Shown here: positions 45,512-56,464 of the stretch, piece after piece | How the letters are laid out: every line of letters begins with the position of its first letter | Position numbering within the stretch: position 1 is the stretch's first letter | Assembly: GCA_029876055.1 (NCBI GenBank) | Contig: CM056877.1 | Coordinates: 2,356,001-2,420,000, forward strand | Source of the DNA: Madurella fahalii | Taxonomy: Eukaryota; Ascomycota; Sordariomycetes; Sordariales | Length of the DNA stretch: 64,000 nucleotides | Direction of reading: 5' to 3' | Position numbers and translations under genes: made by a program | Notes under the pieces: generated by a model | What the model saw: the letters and a program-made list of their open reading frames with translations, nothing else | Told to the model about the DNA's origin: nothing | Database searches by the model: none

Positions 45512-47808
45512 TCAAAATGCCAACGCCCCAACTCCGACAGCAACCACCAACCCAAGCACCCACTCCCTCGCGGGGGGCGTCAGGCCCCCAGCACCATCCT
45601 CCTCGCCATCATCCCCGTCACCGTCGCCGCCGCCGCCACCAGTAGCGCTGGCCGCGGCACCCCCAAGCCCTTGCCCGGGAGTAGGCGTGATGACCATGGT
45701 CGGGCCAAAGGGGTAGGTTATGCTCATGGTGCTGCCGACGACCACGCCGTCGGGGCCGACGGCGACCGTCTCGCCGCCCACCACCGTGGTGGTGGCCTCC
45801 GCGCCGGGGCCGATCGTGTACGTCACCTCCTTGATCACCACGACCGACGCGCCGATCTTGGTGATGGTCGCGCCGCCGACCACGGCGAACTCGGTTTCCC
45901 CGGCCTCGGCCCCGGGCCCGCCGAGCGTGAGCGTGCCGTGGGCCGTGACCCCCCCGCCGGGGCCGAAGGTGATGACGTCGTCGTCTATCGTGATGAAACT
46001 GGTCGTGGAGAGCGAGGTCTGGTAGGTGAGCGTGGTGCCGCGGATGACGACGGTAGACGGGCCGATGGCCGTGATGACTTCGCCGCCGGCGACGACTACC
46101 TCGGTCGGGGAGGGATGGGTGGGCAAGGACATGGTTTGGGAGGCGACGGCGATGGTAGAAGGGCCGATGGTGAAGGTCCGGCCGGAGATGGTGGCGATGG
46201 TGGCGGTCGGGGAGAGGGTGAAAGTGGAGCCAGCGACGATGGCAATCGAGGATGATATCACCACGGGCAGGCCGGCTAGGTTGGTGCTTGTTGGGGTCGG
46301 GACAAAGACGCCGCCCCCCGTCGCGGATGGCCGGTCGATGGTGGTGCCGGCGCCGATTATCTGGGTTGGGTTAATGGTGAAGGTTTGGCTAGAGACGACG
46401 ACGACTTGGGTCTTCGCGGTGGGGTTGTCGCTAATCGTGTTGCCGTCGATGACTACGGCAGAGGGCTGCACCTCGATTGTGATGGGAGTCACAGGGGTCG
46501 TGACAGGCTGGTGACCGGGACTAGACATGCCCTGGGCCGGGTTCTGAGAATCGTAGGCGGGCGGCGAGACGCCGCCGGCTTGCGTAGGCTTGACGTGGTG
46601 ATCCCGTGTCGTGGCCGGCCGCGAGATGCCGTAGTCTGGTGTACGGATGGTCGAGTATACCACGGCGGGGTTCTTGTCCGTGGTGATGAAGACAACGGGA
46701 TTGAGGGTGGTGGTCTCTGCGCCGAAGCCCCAGCTTTCTGTTGTGGTTTTCACTTCGCACGTCACATACTTGCTACCCGTCCCCGTCGAGGTGCAGACCG
46801 AAATGGTCATTCTCGGCAAATCTGGGGGCACAACACAAGACGAGGTAGGCTCGGGGATCGAAATCGTCGGATATGCCGGCGTGTAGTCTTCTGGGTTGCC
46901 GTACCAAGTGATTGTGCTTGTGTAAACAATCGACCAACTTGTGGGCGGCACGGTTAAATCTGAAGCCTGACAGTAGCTGATAGTGCCCGAGGGACCGTAC
47001 GTCCATGCTTCGGTTGCGGGGCGTGAGAAGGTCATGAAGGTCGACTGGGTCAAGGGGCCGCGTCCACTAGACGAGAGGTCATCACCCAGATCCACAGTTT
47101 CCGTCTTGCTCCCGATGATCTCGGTGGTAGTTGGTCTAGGGGGCCCTCCACCGGGAAGATCGCCGCCCGACCCTGTCTGTTCCGCCGAAGCGGTCGTCGC
47201 CAACGCGGTGGTACCATCGGGCCTTGGTATCGCCGGTGGTGGTCGGGGGAGCGGCCGGGAGGGTGGTGGCCTGACCTCTGTTGTCTCTACCGGGGGCGGC
47301 CCTTTCTCCGTACCCGGGTTGGGCGTTACCGAGATCTTCGTCGGCACCGCAGTCCGGGTAGGTGCGTTCGAATCGGTCGTCAACGACCCACCGGAGCCGA
47401 ACACGCCCGGATAGACATAATCCTCTCCAGTCGAGGTGGGTCGCACGATGCCTGAGCTGACGGCCGCAGGCCCAAGGCCCGGTGAAGTCCCTTCTGTTCG
47501 CGAACTGCCTCCAGTCGAAGCCTCCGAGATGGGAGTGGCCGCAGTTGTCACCGTTGCTGTCGGCTCCGGGAGGGACACGACGGCGTCCGCTTGACTCGTT
47601 TCACTTGTCGTGCTGTTACTACTGGTCCCCGGCCTAGTCTGAAGTGAACTAATGACTCCATCTTGACGTCTAAGCCGACCTATTGCTAGCAGTTAGCGCC
47701 AAGCGGTGCTTTCGCGTGTTCCCGTCGATACTCACCTCCGAGGACTGTGTCGAGACCGAGACTGGAGAGCACTGCGAAAGAGAGCAGCACTTGTCTGCCT
47801 CCGACCAT
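45512..47808 (-). CDS. Secreted Ser/Thr-rich GPI-anchored repeat protein (adhesin-like)
   Basis: Exon 1 (47808-47736) encodes the signal peptide MVGGRQVLLSFAVLSSLGLDTVLG. A 56-nt intron (47735-47680) leads to exon 2 (47679-45512), for 746 residues. Residues about 60-250 are Pro/Thr/Ser-rich. A conserved-looking segment near 245-330 contains several Cys and aromatic residues (SYCQASDLTVPPTSWSIVYT, WYGNPEDYTPAY). From about 400 to 680 there are roughly six to eight imperfect beta-rich repeats of the type GGxxITxIGPSxVVIxGxTxT. A Gly/Asp-rich hinge and the hydrophobic tail VLGLVVAVGVGALAF form a GPI signal. It is likely attached to the plasma membrane or wall and heavily O-glycosylated. Function (adhesion or wall structure) is inferred from composition only. 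Confidence 0.85.
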
Positions 47809-50800
47809 GCTGTCCTGGCTCGGGGCAACGCGTTGTGTTGCTTACGCTGCGCCTCAATGGCAGACAGAAGGTCCTGATACAGGCCTTTTCTGCCTCGTCC
47901 AAGCATCTGAGCTGGAAGCCCGAGATGAGATCACAAGGATGGCCTCAGCATCGCGCCCAAGGTTGGCATCATGATGGGGAGAATGCGGGAGAGACGGAAG
48001 AGAAATGAAAAAGCCAAAGCCTAAGCCTAAGCCTATCGGCACGACAGGTAGCAAGGGTTCCGGGAATTGAGCGGGTTCCCGTCAAAGCTCCGAGACAACA
48101 GGACGAACAGCGAGGTTTCGAGGTAGCACTAATCGCGCATCAGAATAATTACTGCGTAAATCTTCTCTCCAGCGCTCCACAGGCGAGACTGGGGAGCCTT
48201 TACAGGGCAATTTGCACGCTTGGTTTAAGCCTAATAGCTGCTGTGGGACGATTTCATTTACTGTGGAGGGTGCCGGCCCACGAGGCCAGCGCGCAAACTG
48301 GGGCGATCCGGGGGCCAAGTGCTTGCCAAGCTCCGACGAGCAAGCAAGGGAGGTCCGGAAGAGGATGAGGATCTGTTAATGACAAGGGTCCCCCCTTGCC
48401 CAACCCAGCCCTCTCCGAAGGGACGGGACTTGGGGAGGGGGGAGGGGGAACGGGCCAGAATCCACGATTGGCCGGGTGATTGTCCCAGGCATGCTCCAAC
48501 ACGGGGAACGCGGGAAACACTGGTGCCCGTCTCTTGGACCTTGGCCCTGTTGCCCTCGATGCGATCCAGGCTTCACGTTGTTGCTTAGCTTCCAAGCTTC
48601 CCGCACCAGTCGAGTCTCTTTAAGGAAAATCCCGATCCTTGGTGAGGAAACGGCACCGAAATAAGGAAAGGCGGGGAATGTCGAAACGTTGACCAGGGGA
48701 TCAGGCGGAGCGATGCGCGCAACATTGCGCTACACTAGGTCGGCGACTCGTCTAAAGCCCTGTCGCATTTCATCAGTGTAACGGAACGCTGAATCGAAGG
48801 TCGCAGCCTCAAGACTGCCGAGAGACCATTCTGAAAAGGAGCAGAGCATTCCGTTAACCACTGTCTGCGCCTTGGCACCGTCTGCATTGATCCTCAGCTC
48901 ATGGCGAGGCCGCGAGGCCGCGAGGCCATGTCTGTTCAGCCGCCGTAGCGTGAAAGGCGATCCATGGATGAGTCTGCAGCCTCTCGGGCCGTCTACCCTT
49001 CATTCGACCGGGACGCCCAAAGCAGCACTGCAGCAGTCGATCGATTTAGTGGTACAGACCTCCTTCAAACTCTGCATCAACTGCGCCTGGCAGACCGATT
49101 GGTAAACTATAAGCTAGTATCGTAATTCCAACATGTTTTATGCCCGAGTGCCACAACCGATCGACAAAGTTGCCAACTTGCCTAGTGGGCCGCCATGGCC
49201 CACGGCAATTGGTGTCGTTTCGGAGCAGAAAGCAAGGGGGTTGCCGGCGAGCCGATAGGTAAATCGGGAGTTGTGCATCTCGATATCTGGTGGCGCGGGC
49301 CTGGACTCGGCGGAGGGCTTGACAAGGTCTCAGCTGTTTCGGACTGACTGATATTATGAGATAGACAATCGTGCCGATGCTTTGGCCATCCCGACAGCAC
49401 AATTGGCACCCCTGATACCGGTACATGCTGCTGTTTTATTTCTGCTATTCCCCGAGACGCAGGAACTCTGAGAGAATGTTTTGCTGACTGTGTTGGAACG
49501 CGGAGGGTTTGCTTTCTTGCCCAGGCAAGAGACCCATGGTAACACTCGAGTCCAAGAATGCTTCCATTCCATGCTTCGCCCACACTCTCGTTGGTTCGCT
49601 TCGGCTGCATAGCAGGCACTGTGGCCAATGAGGGGACACGGGCAAGCGAGAAGAGGAGCGGGGGGGGGGGGAGACCAGCTGGTTCAAGTCCCAGATCAGA
49701 GTACTGAATGTCGAGCCCGACACCGATTACTGTAAAACAGAGGAGTGCAAAGCAGGCGAGTTGCTTGGCAGGGGACTGGGGACGCCTGCATAAACGTCTC
49801 CTCGCCGTCGCACGCGGTGTCATGGACAAAACACGCAACGCCTTCCCGTTTGAGAGCGAGCGCCAAGTAGAGATGACGCGCCTCCCGTCGGCGATGGGAT
49901 AGGTTGGATACCAACCTCTAGGCTCGACGGAGCGAGCAGCGGGTATATCGTGTCCCAGAACCGCGAAAGCCGGAGGCCGGTGCAGTCGGGTGTGTTGCAC
50001 CGTCTCGACCACGGACTTGCGTACGGGAGAAAGTGCCATGCTGCGTTTCGCGAGTGCCGAGAAACATGGTCGTGTACCGGGCTACCGTTTGGCGACGGCT
50101 GGGAACAGATGACAGGGCCAGGTAATTTACCAAGCCCATCATGTGGTTCCGGCCCTGTGCGGATGGACAGCAAAGCGCTGGGGAAGGCGAGGGCTTGATT
50201 GGGTGTGTCGGCAAAATAGGTGGCATTGAATTTAGCCAGAGTGGTCTCACCCTCTCAGTGGTGAAATATATTACCTCTGCCGTGTCCGATGCATCCCTCA
50301 TACCTCTTCAGGTCATACCTCTTCGCAAATGTCCCCCGCCGGAGGGTGATGTGCCTGAGAGTGAAGCGCTTCGCTGGTGTCGATATTTGGTCAATATAAC
50401 GACATAGCCATCGGGGAACCTTTTTTTGGCCAGCATGCCACTGCTATCTCTGGCCGATGAAATGATGCGATGGCCCCGGTAGCGCTTCTCTACAACCCGA
50501 TCATCATGTCAGTGAAGCGGCGAATATTGGCCACTTTGGTTACTCCTTTAAAGACGAGTGATGGCCCGTTCCTGGGGGGAAGGTGTGTGTGGGCAAGTTC
50601 GCCCCCGGTGAGTCTGGCGGCCAACTTTGACAGCGCGGTTACGGAGTTTTGGAGGCCAAGAACTTTCCCCTCCCGGCTTGGCCACCGAGACCGTCTCCCC
50701 GGCACTTGCGGTCCCAAGCAGGCGGCAGATGCTGCTACAGACTCCCAAGCGAGGTTCCCTTCGTAATGACCGCTGTCGAGGCTTGCCATGAGTTGTGCCG

Positions 50801-52525
50801 CTTTCTCGCCGGGCATGGGGCATCTCATTTTGGCCAAGATCGGCGGCACTGGGCAAACATTGATCTCCCCCCAAGACGCACCTCGAGGGAATCATAAAAA
50901 TTGACGATGCCCGTCGAATCCTCAAGCCATGATGCGCGGAATGTGCGAACACGAGTTTGCCAAGCCCCCACCGGATCGTTGATGGCTCATTGGGGCTGGT
51001 GCGCGGTTCTTGCTGGCGGCGGCCTGGCTTTCGGTTGGGGTTCCTAGAGGCAGGGCGGAGGCGCAGAAGAATGAAAGTGACGCGCATATCAGACGAGCCC
51101 TGCCGTTGTCCCCAACACGCCTAATACACTACGCCCAACTCTAATCGGACATTTCGTCCACCCCCGACTCCCACCAGTCTCGATTCGAGTTAAGTTCTCA
51201 CGCCGCAAAAGCCTAGTGTCGGGAATCTTTCAGCCACCGGAGCTTGCCGCGTTAACACCACGTGCTGAGTGTGCGGTGTGCAAGATCGATGCGCGTTGAT
51301 GCTGTCACGATCCGTAGCTCGTCCATTTTGCCAGGCAATTAATTAGCAGACGGCTTCCGCATACGAAAGTGCCGGGAAGGGGCGGCATGATGTATAGAGG
51401 CGAAGAGGCGTGCATTCTAGTCCTTTTTTTTTTTTTTTTTTTTTAATATAATTCTCTTCTTTTATTTTTTTTTTTTCTCCTTTTCCCTTTATCCCCTCGG
51501 CCGTCTGGAATGGACGAGGGAGACGAGAGGGGTAGGACCAAGCATTTCTCAATCGAGATGAGTGGCTTTCCGTTTCCCTGGGCGGGCGTTTTAGCCAGTA
51601 GCAGTAGTGTACTGTACAAAAAGTCTTGGACCCTAGCCCCTGGGCTCTTGCTCGCCTCCCTTGCGTTTGGAGAAGGCGGGGGGGTTGCTTTCCCCAGTGA
51701 TTCCGCGGGCCGGTGGAGCACCTGCCATCTCCCGCCTCACCGAAAGGAAGGTGCTTATCCCAGCAGCGAACTTAGCGTTCTTGCGTCGTTCGCTCCCTGT
51801 TGTCCAAACTCCCGTTCTTCCCGCCTGAGTTCGTTTCCAGCCGTCATTTGTGCGCTCTATGTCTACGCAGTGTCCGGTATAGTAAGTAACCTCTCTCAAG
51901 TGTCGCGATTCCTGCAGGGCGAGTGTCGGTTCCAAGTCGATTGGGGAACCCGAGACGAGCCCAGGCCTGCTTGATCCCGCAGCCCGGTCCAGTCCTTCGC
52001 TGCACCCGCCGATCTTTTTCTGCTTGAGCACCCACCCCCAGGAAGGGAAGCGAAGGGCAAGAACTCTTCCATCTGAAAAAGTTCCGTAGAGCGTCTCCCG
52101 GCTGGTATTTTCCGCCGTTGCATTCCTCGTCCCACGGGAAGCCGCACCCGCATGCCGTCGTCCCTCCCCCATCTCGAGCACGCGCGTGTAGGTCACCCAC
52201 ACTTCCCTCCACTTCCCCGTCTTTCCCGCCTTTCTGTACGCCCATTGCTGCTGCGACTTTGCTCGCCGGCACGAGTGACAGAGTAACACCTGGCCATCGA
52301 ACTGCCTGGCCCTAGCTGCCTACCCGCCTCACTGCTTTCTCTCGACTCCGGCGTTCCAATTGCTCGGGTTGCCCATTGACACATCGTCCAGCTCATGGCA
52401 CGCCGAGACGAAGTCTCCAGTGTCCTAGGACCTCCTCCCCTTTCGTGACAACCTATCTACCCCATCCCCATCGATCGCGAGCGCCCGGTCCCAGCGCCGC
52501 GAATCAGGGCCAGGGTGCTGCAACA
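47809..52525. other. 4.7-kb gene-free stretch
   Basis: It lies between two divergent genes. Frames of up to 285 codons (49182-50039 minus) occur but show no domain or hydrophobic pattern. Noted: a G-quadruplex-like motif at 48425-48453, a G12 run (49660-49671), and T21 (51424-51444) and T12 (51465-51476) runs. The last 400 nt before 52526 are C/T-rich, as expected for a leader. Confidence 0.45.
48425..48453 (+). other. G-quadruplex-type motif
   Basis: Five G tracts of three to six bases are separated by loops of one to four bases (GGG-ACTT-GGGG-A-GGGGGG-A-GGGGG, then a further GGG three bases on), fitting the canonical G-quadruplex pattern. It is intergenic, about 620 nt upstream of the GPI repeat-protein start. 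Confidence 0.6.
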
Positions 52526-55382
52526 ATGCGGTTGCCCTACCTTGGGGCCGCTGTCGTTTGTGACATCCTGCTGCTGTCGTCCGTGTCGCAACTTATTGCT
52601 GCATCCGCCTCCGAACCACCGAGTCCGCTCTGGATCCAACCGTCCGGCGAGTGGTACGTGCCGCATCCCTTGTGCTCCGTCTTACGCTGTGTCTTCTGAC
52701 GGCGCCCGCAGGTACGGCATCGACGGTACCTGGTCTAGCTTCACCTTCTACGTGGGCTCTCCCGCCCAGATAGTCTACTTGACGGTTGCCACGGCCCTGT
52801 CCGAGATATGGGTCATCTCGACCGGTGGCTGCTCTCCAGGTCAGTATTCTGTCTATCGTAGCGGCGGTCGTATCGTTGACAGGGGGTTAAAGTCCAACTC
52901 TGTATCGACGCTCGGGGCGGCGTCTTCGACATCGCAGCGTCCGAAACATGGCGATCGCTGGGGAGCTGGCAGCTAGGCGCAAACCACACGGGTATGGGGG
53001 GTAACGGCGACTACGGACTCGAGACGCTCGCTTTCGTCAACACGATAGAGCGCCATTCAAGCGCTATCGACGGTGCGCTAGTAGCGGCCATCAATGACAC
53101 TAACTACTATCAGGGGTATATCGGCGTCGGCGTGACGCAGGGAAGGTTTGGGAATAACCTTACCAATCCATTCATCTCTCAATTGGCCGAGACGTACGGC
53201 ACCATTCCAAGCCATGGCTATGGATATACAGCGGGAGCCTACTACCGCCCGAGTAAGCTGCCTCGACGTTGTCCCCCCCGCGCTGATGACTTCCACTGCT
53301 AACGCATCCCAAGGCGGTCAGAACAGGGGCACGATTGCATCGTTGACGTTGGGGGGCTACGATACGATGAGGTTTGCACGCCATGACACCTCGTTTTCAC
53401 TCGACCCGGTGACGCGGCTGCCTACCGTCCGGCTACGCGGGGTCTTCGCACAGGTGTCGTCGAGAGATGAGGCACCCACGAGCAACTGGACATCGACGAC
53501 CCGCACGCTTGTGGCCATGGACGATTCTATCACGGCCGTTATTGACTCGTCGACGCCGTATCTGTGGCTTCCCACCGAGGTGTGCGATCGCTTCGCTGCC
53601 GCCCTGAACCTGACGTGGAGGGAAGACTTGGGCGTCTATGTTTTCTCAGAGGGAGCTCAGTACCTCAAGTACCAGGTCGATACGTCGCTCTCATTTACCT
53701 TCTCGCTTTCCAGTTACCATAACGCCGACAACTTCGGAGATCCCTACAACATCCCTGGCGTTGTCAACATCACCGTCCCAGCTGCGGCCTTTGCGCAGCT
53801 CCTACGATATCCTTTCAAGGACGTTATCAAGTGGGGGGAATCGAGCATCCCGTACTTTCCGTTGAAGCGATCCACCGGGGATGTCAATAATAACCAGTAC
53901 ATTATTGGGCGCGTGTTCATGCAGGAGGCGTACATCATCACCAGCTACGACAGGGGCACCTTCTCACTTCACCAGGCTCTTTTCCCTGACAATGCGGCCA
54001 CCAACTACTCGCTAGAAGCAATCACAAGGCCACCGGACAGCCCGTATCCTCGCTTTGAGGGCGAGCATACTTCTAGTAATGGGCTGAATGCTGGTCAAAC
54101 CGCCGGCATTGTGCTCAGCGCGTTTCTTACCGGCAGCATTTTAGGTTTAATATTGTGGTTCTGCTGCAGACGCCGCCGGAGAGCAAAACAGGACAAGCCT
54201 GACGGCCAGGAAGAGGAAAATAAGGAGGGAGCTCAAGTCGTTGAAGACGAGGAACCGAAGAGCCCCGTCAAGCGAATGTTTACGATGATGATCAGGAGGA
54301 AAAGATCGAGAAAACCGGCGGTCCAGGAGACACACGGAGACAGCACCCAGCCGGTCGAGGTCGGGGCCGACGCCCAGCACCAGGTTTTTGAGATGCCGGC
54401 TCCGCCTGAACCAGTTGAGCTGGACAGCCACGACGTCGGAGATGAGGACACGGATTTCGGGGTCGATAGTACCGAGGGGTTAAGCCAGTACGAAATCACC
54501 CGGCGGAAACTGGACAGACAGCTCCAGGGGCCAGTGCCGACCTATACCCCATCCGCGCCCACCTCGCCAACGGCCGGACAAGAAAAATCGGCGCAAGACA
54601 TAAGTCCCGTTGCCCATTACCGCCCGCCTTCGGAACCGTCGCCCGTATCATCTCCAACATACGCCAACAGCAGCTCACTCCCTGACTCGCTTCCTTCACC
54701 CATGTCCCCGCATGGTGAATGGACGAGCCGAATGTTCGACCTTCCATCACCGATGACAGTCGCACCTCCATCGCATTTCCCTCTCAGTACCCGGACCGGG
54801 TCCGACCCCAGCTCCAGCTACTCTCCAGTCTCACCTCAGTCAATACATTCCCGGCAAACATTTGCTCCATCATCTGTCACCCGCTCCGACTCGAACAATC
54901 CTTCTCCTACTTCTCCAACGGGATCCATGCAGCTGCCTTCTCCGACGTTCCAGCGGACGCCCATCGACCCATCCCGAGTAATTTGTCTGGGACCCTTGCC
55001 GGAGAACGTCCAGCTTCCGAATCAAGCTTCAATTCAGCGGATATTGGCCCCCGGTAGCCAATCGGCGGAAGCGGGACCGTCTCATCCCTGTCCCCCAGAA
55101 TTGCCGCTTCCTGAACCTCTGGGGCATTACCGCTCCCAAACCCAAGGCTCGAGCGACACGCTAGGGAGCAACTTCACTGTGGAAGAAGAGAATCGACTCA
55201 GGACGGATGAGATGACGCGACATCGAAGCCTAATGAGGCAGGAGCAACAGCACGGGCGAGATGAGGGGAGCGGCATGCCCCGCAGTCCCCGCAGCATGGA
55301 GCGCATCGAGGGTGGTTCGGAGCTCATACACGTGCCGCAAGTTGCTGAGAAGCGGTATAGCTGGGAGCAGGATAGCAGTTGA
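52526..55382 (+). CDS. Single-pass membrane protein with degenerate aspartic-protease ectodomain
   Basis: Four exons (52526-52653, 52712-52839, 52893-53252, 53314-55382; introns 58, 53 and 61 nt) encode 894 residues. A signal peptide is followed by a pepsin-fold domain (about 40-430) with FTFYVGSPAQIVYLTVATALSEIWV. The first catalytic triad, normally Asp-Thr-Gly, is Ala69-Thr70-Ala71. The second reads AVIDSSTPYLWLP, Asp283-Ser-Ser instead of Asp-Thr-Gly. It should therefore be catalytically dead. Several N-glycosylation sites are present. A transmembrane helix (469-491, AGIVLSAFLTGSILGLILWF) is followed by CCRRRRR and a cytoplasmic tail of about 400 Ser/Pro-rich residues. This is receptor- or scaffold-like. 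I recall similar inactive pepsin-like proteins annotated in other ascomycetes but know no defined function. Confidence 0.88.
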
Positions 55383-56447
55383 CGGCCTCGCAGCTAAGTC
55401 AACCACCACAACCGCGTCAAACGTCGGGACCGTTTTTGACTATACTTTCTTATGTCTTGTGTTACCAAATCGTATATATATCGATGCTGCGTGGCGTTTA
55501 TTGGATTCTTCAGATCCCGGGTCGATATACCACTGCTTCTACTTTCGCTATTTTCTGGATAAAGTGGGATTGAATTGGAGCGCGGCGTTTTGGATTAGGG
55601 TTGGCGTTGGGTCGATCGGACCGGACTATCCGTGGCGCAAGAAGGCAACAGGAGGGGTTTTCATGATCGAGGGTGTCTGGACAGACGGTGTGTGCTGACC
55701 GCGAATGGGGGTTTCAGGTGGACGACCGGCCGTGCTGGGAGGCATCATGTGCGCCCGCGCCCTGCTTTCATCGCAGAGGCTTACTGGAAGGAAGGGAAAA
55801 TGGCTTCACTGAGCCCAGAGTGTCCAACCTACGTTGTTGGAGGATGTAGATCTACCTTGGCTAAATTATACAAAGTTGGCCAAATTGCTTTGATTCAGTA
55901 CACTGCGACTGCCGTGAATGATGATAACACTGGGATTTTATAGGGGTTCAACTAGGCGAGATCACAAGGTCACCGAATAGCGCTACAAAGCTAGAACATA
56001 CGCAAACTGACCTCATCGTCTCATCCCACCGTACCAGATCGTCATTTGAAGCGCCGATTAGTTGTAACGCTCGGTGGGATCCTTGAGATGTTGCGTTTGT
56101 CAACAGTAATAACGCTTGTATCATTTTGCTCAATGGTTCGGCAGCCCCTGACACTTCTAATGGAGATGTTAAGATCCAAGACTCCAACATTATGCGCTGT
56201 ATGTGGCTTTGAACCGCGGTTACGTGGCCACGGTCCGGACACCGGAAAGCACTCAACCTTCTATCACGTCGTGGACAGGCAGACAAGAGCAGAAGATAAC
56301 GCCATAAAAGGAGAAATGGGAAGCCGGTGACGCTGCTAAGATCCCCCAAAGGCTAGTCCACCGTAAACCATTCGTTGCCTCCCACTCACCAAGTCCTTCC
56401 CTCTTTCCGGTTGCACGTAAACCCTTCCCTCCCCATTCCTCTTGCTC
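55383..56447. other. Convergent 3' region, pseudo-protease / TAH18
   Basis: About 1.1 kb with both 3' ends. Short frames (for example 55632-55943) were not accepted. Nothing else is seen. Confidence 0.5.
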
Positions 56448-56464
56448 TTTTTTTTTTTTTTTTT
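56448..56464. repeat. A17 tract (sense) overlapping the TAH18 stop codon
   Basis: On the TAH18 sense strand the TAA stop runs directly into a homopolymer: 17 consecutive A, of which the first two belong to the stop codon. Confidence 0.95.

Noticed and set aside
49182..50039. 285-codon minus-strand frame
   Set aside because: No domain, signal peptide or plausible splice-linked partner; overlapping frames of similar length occur on both strands.
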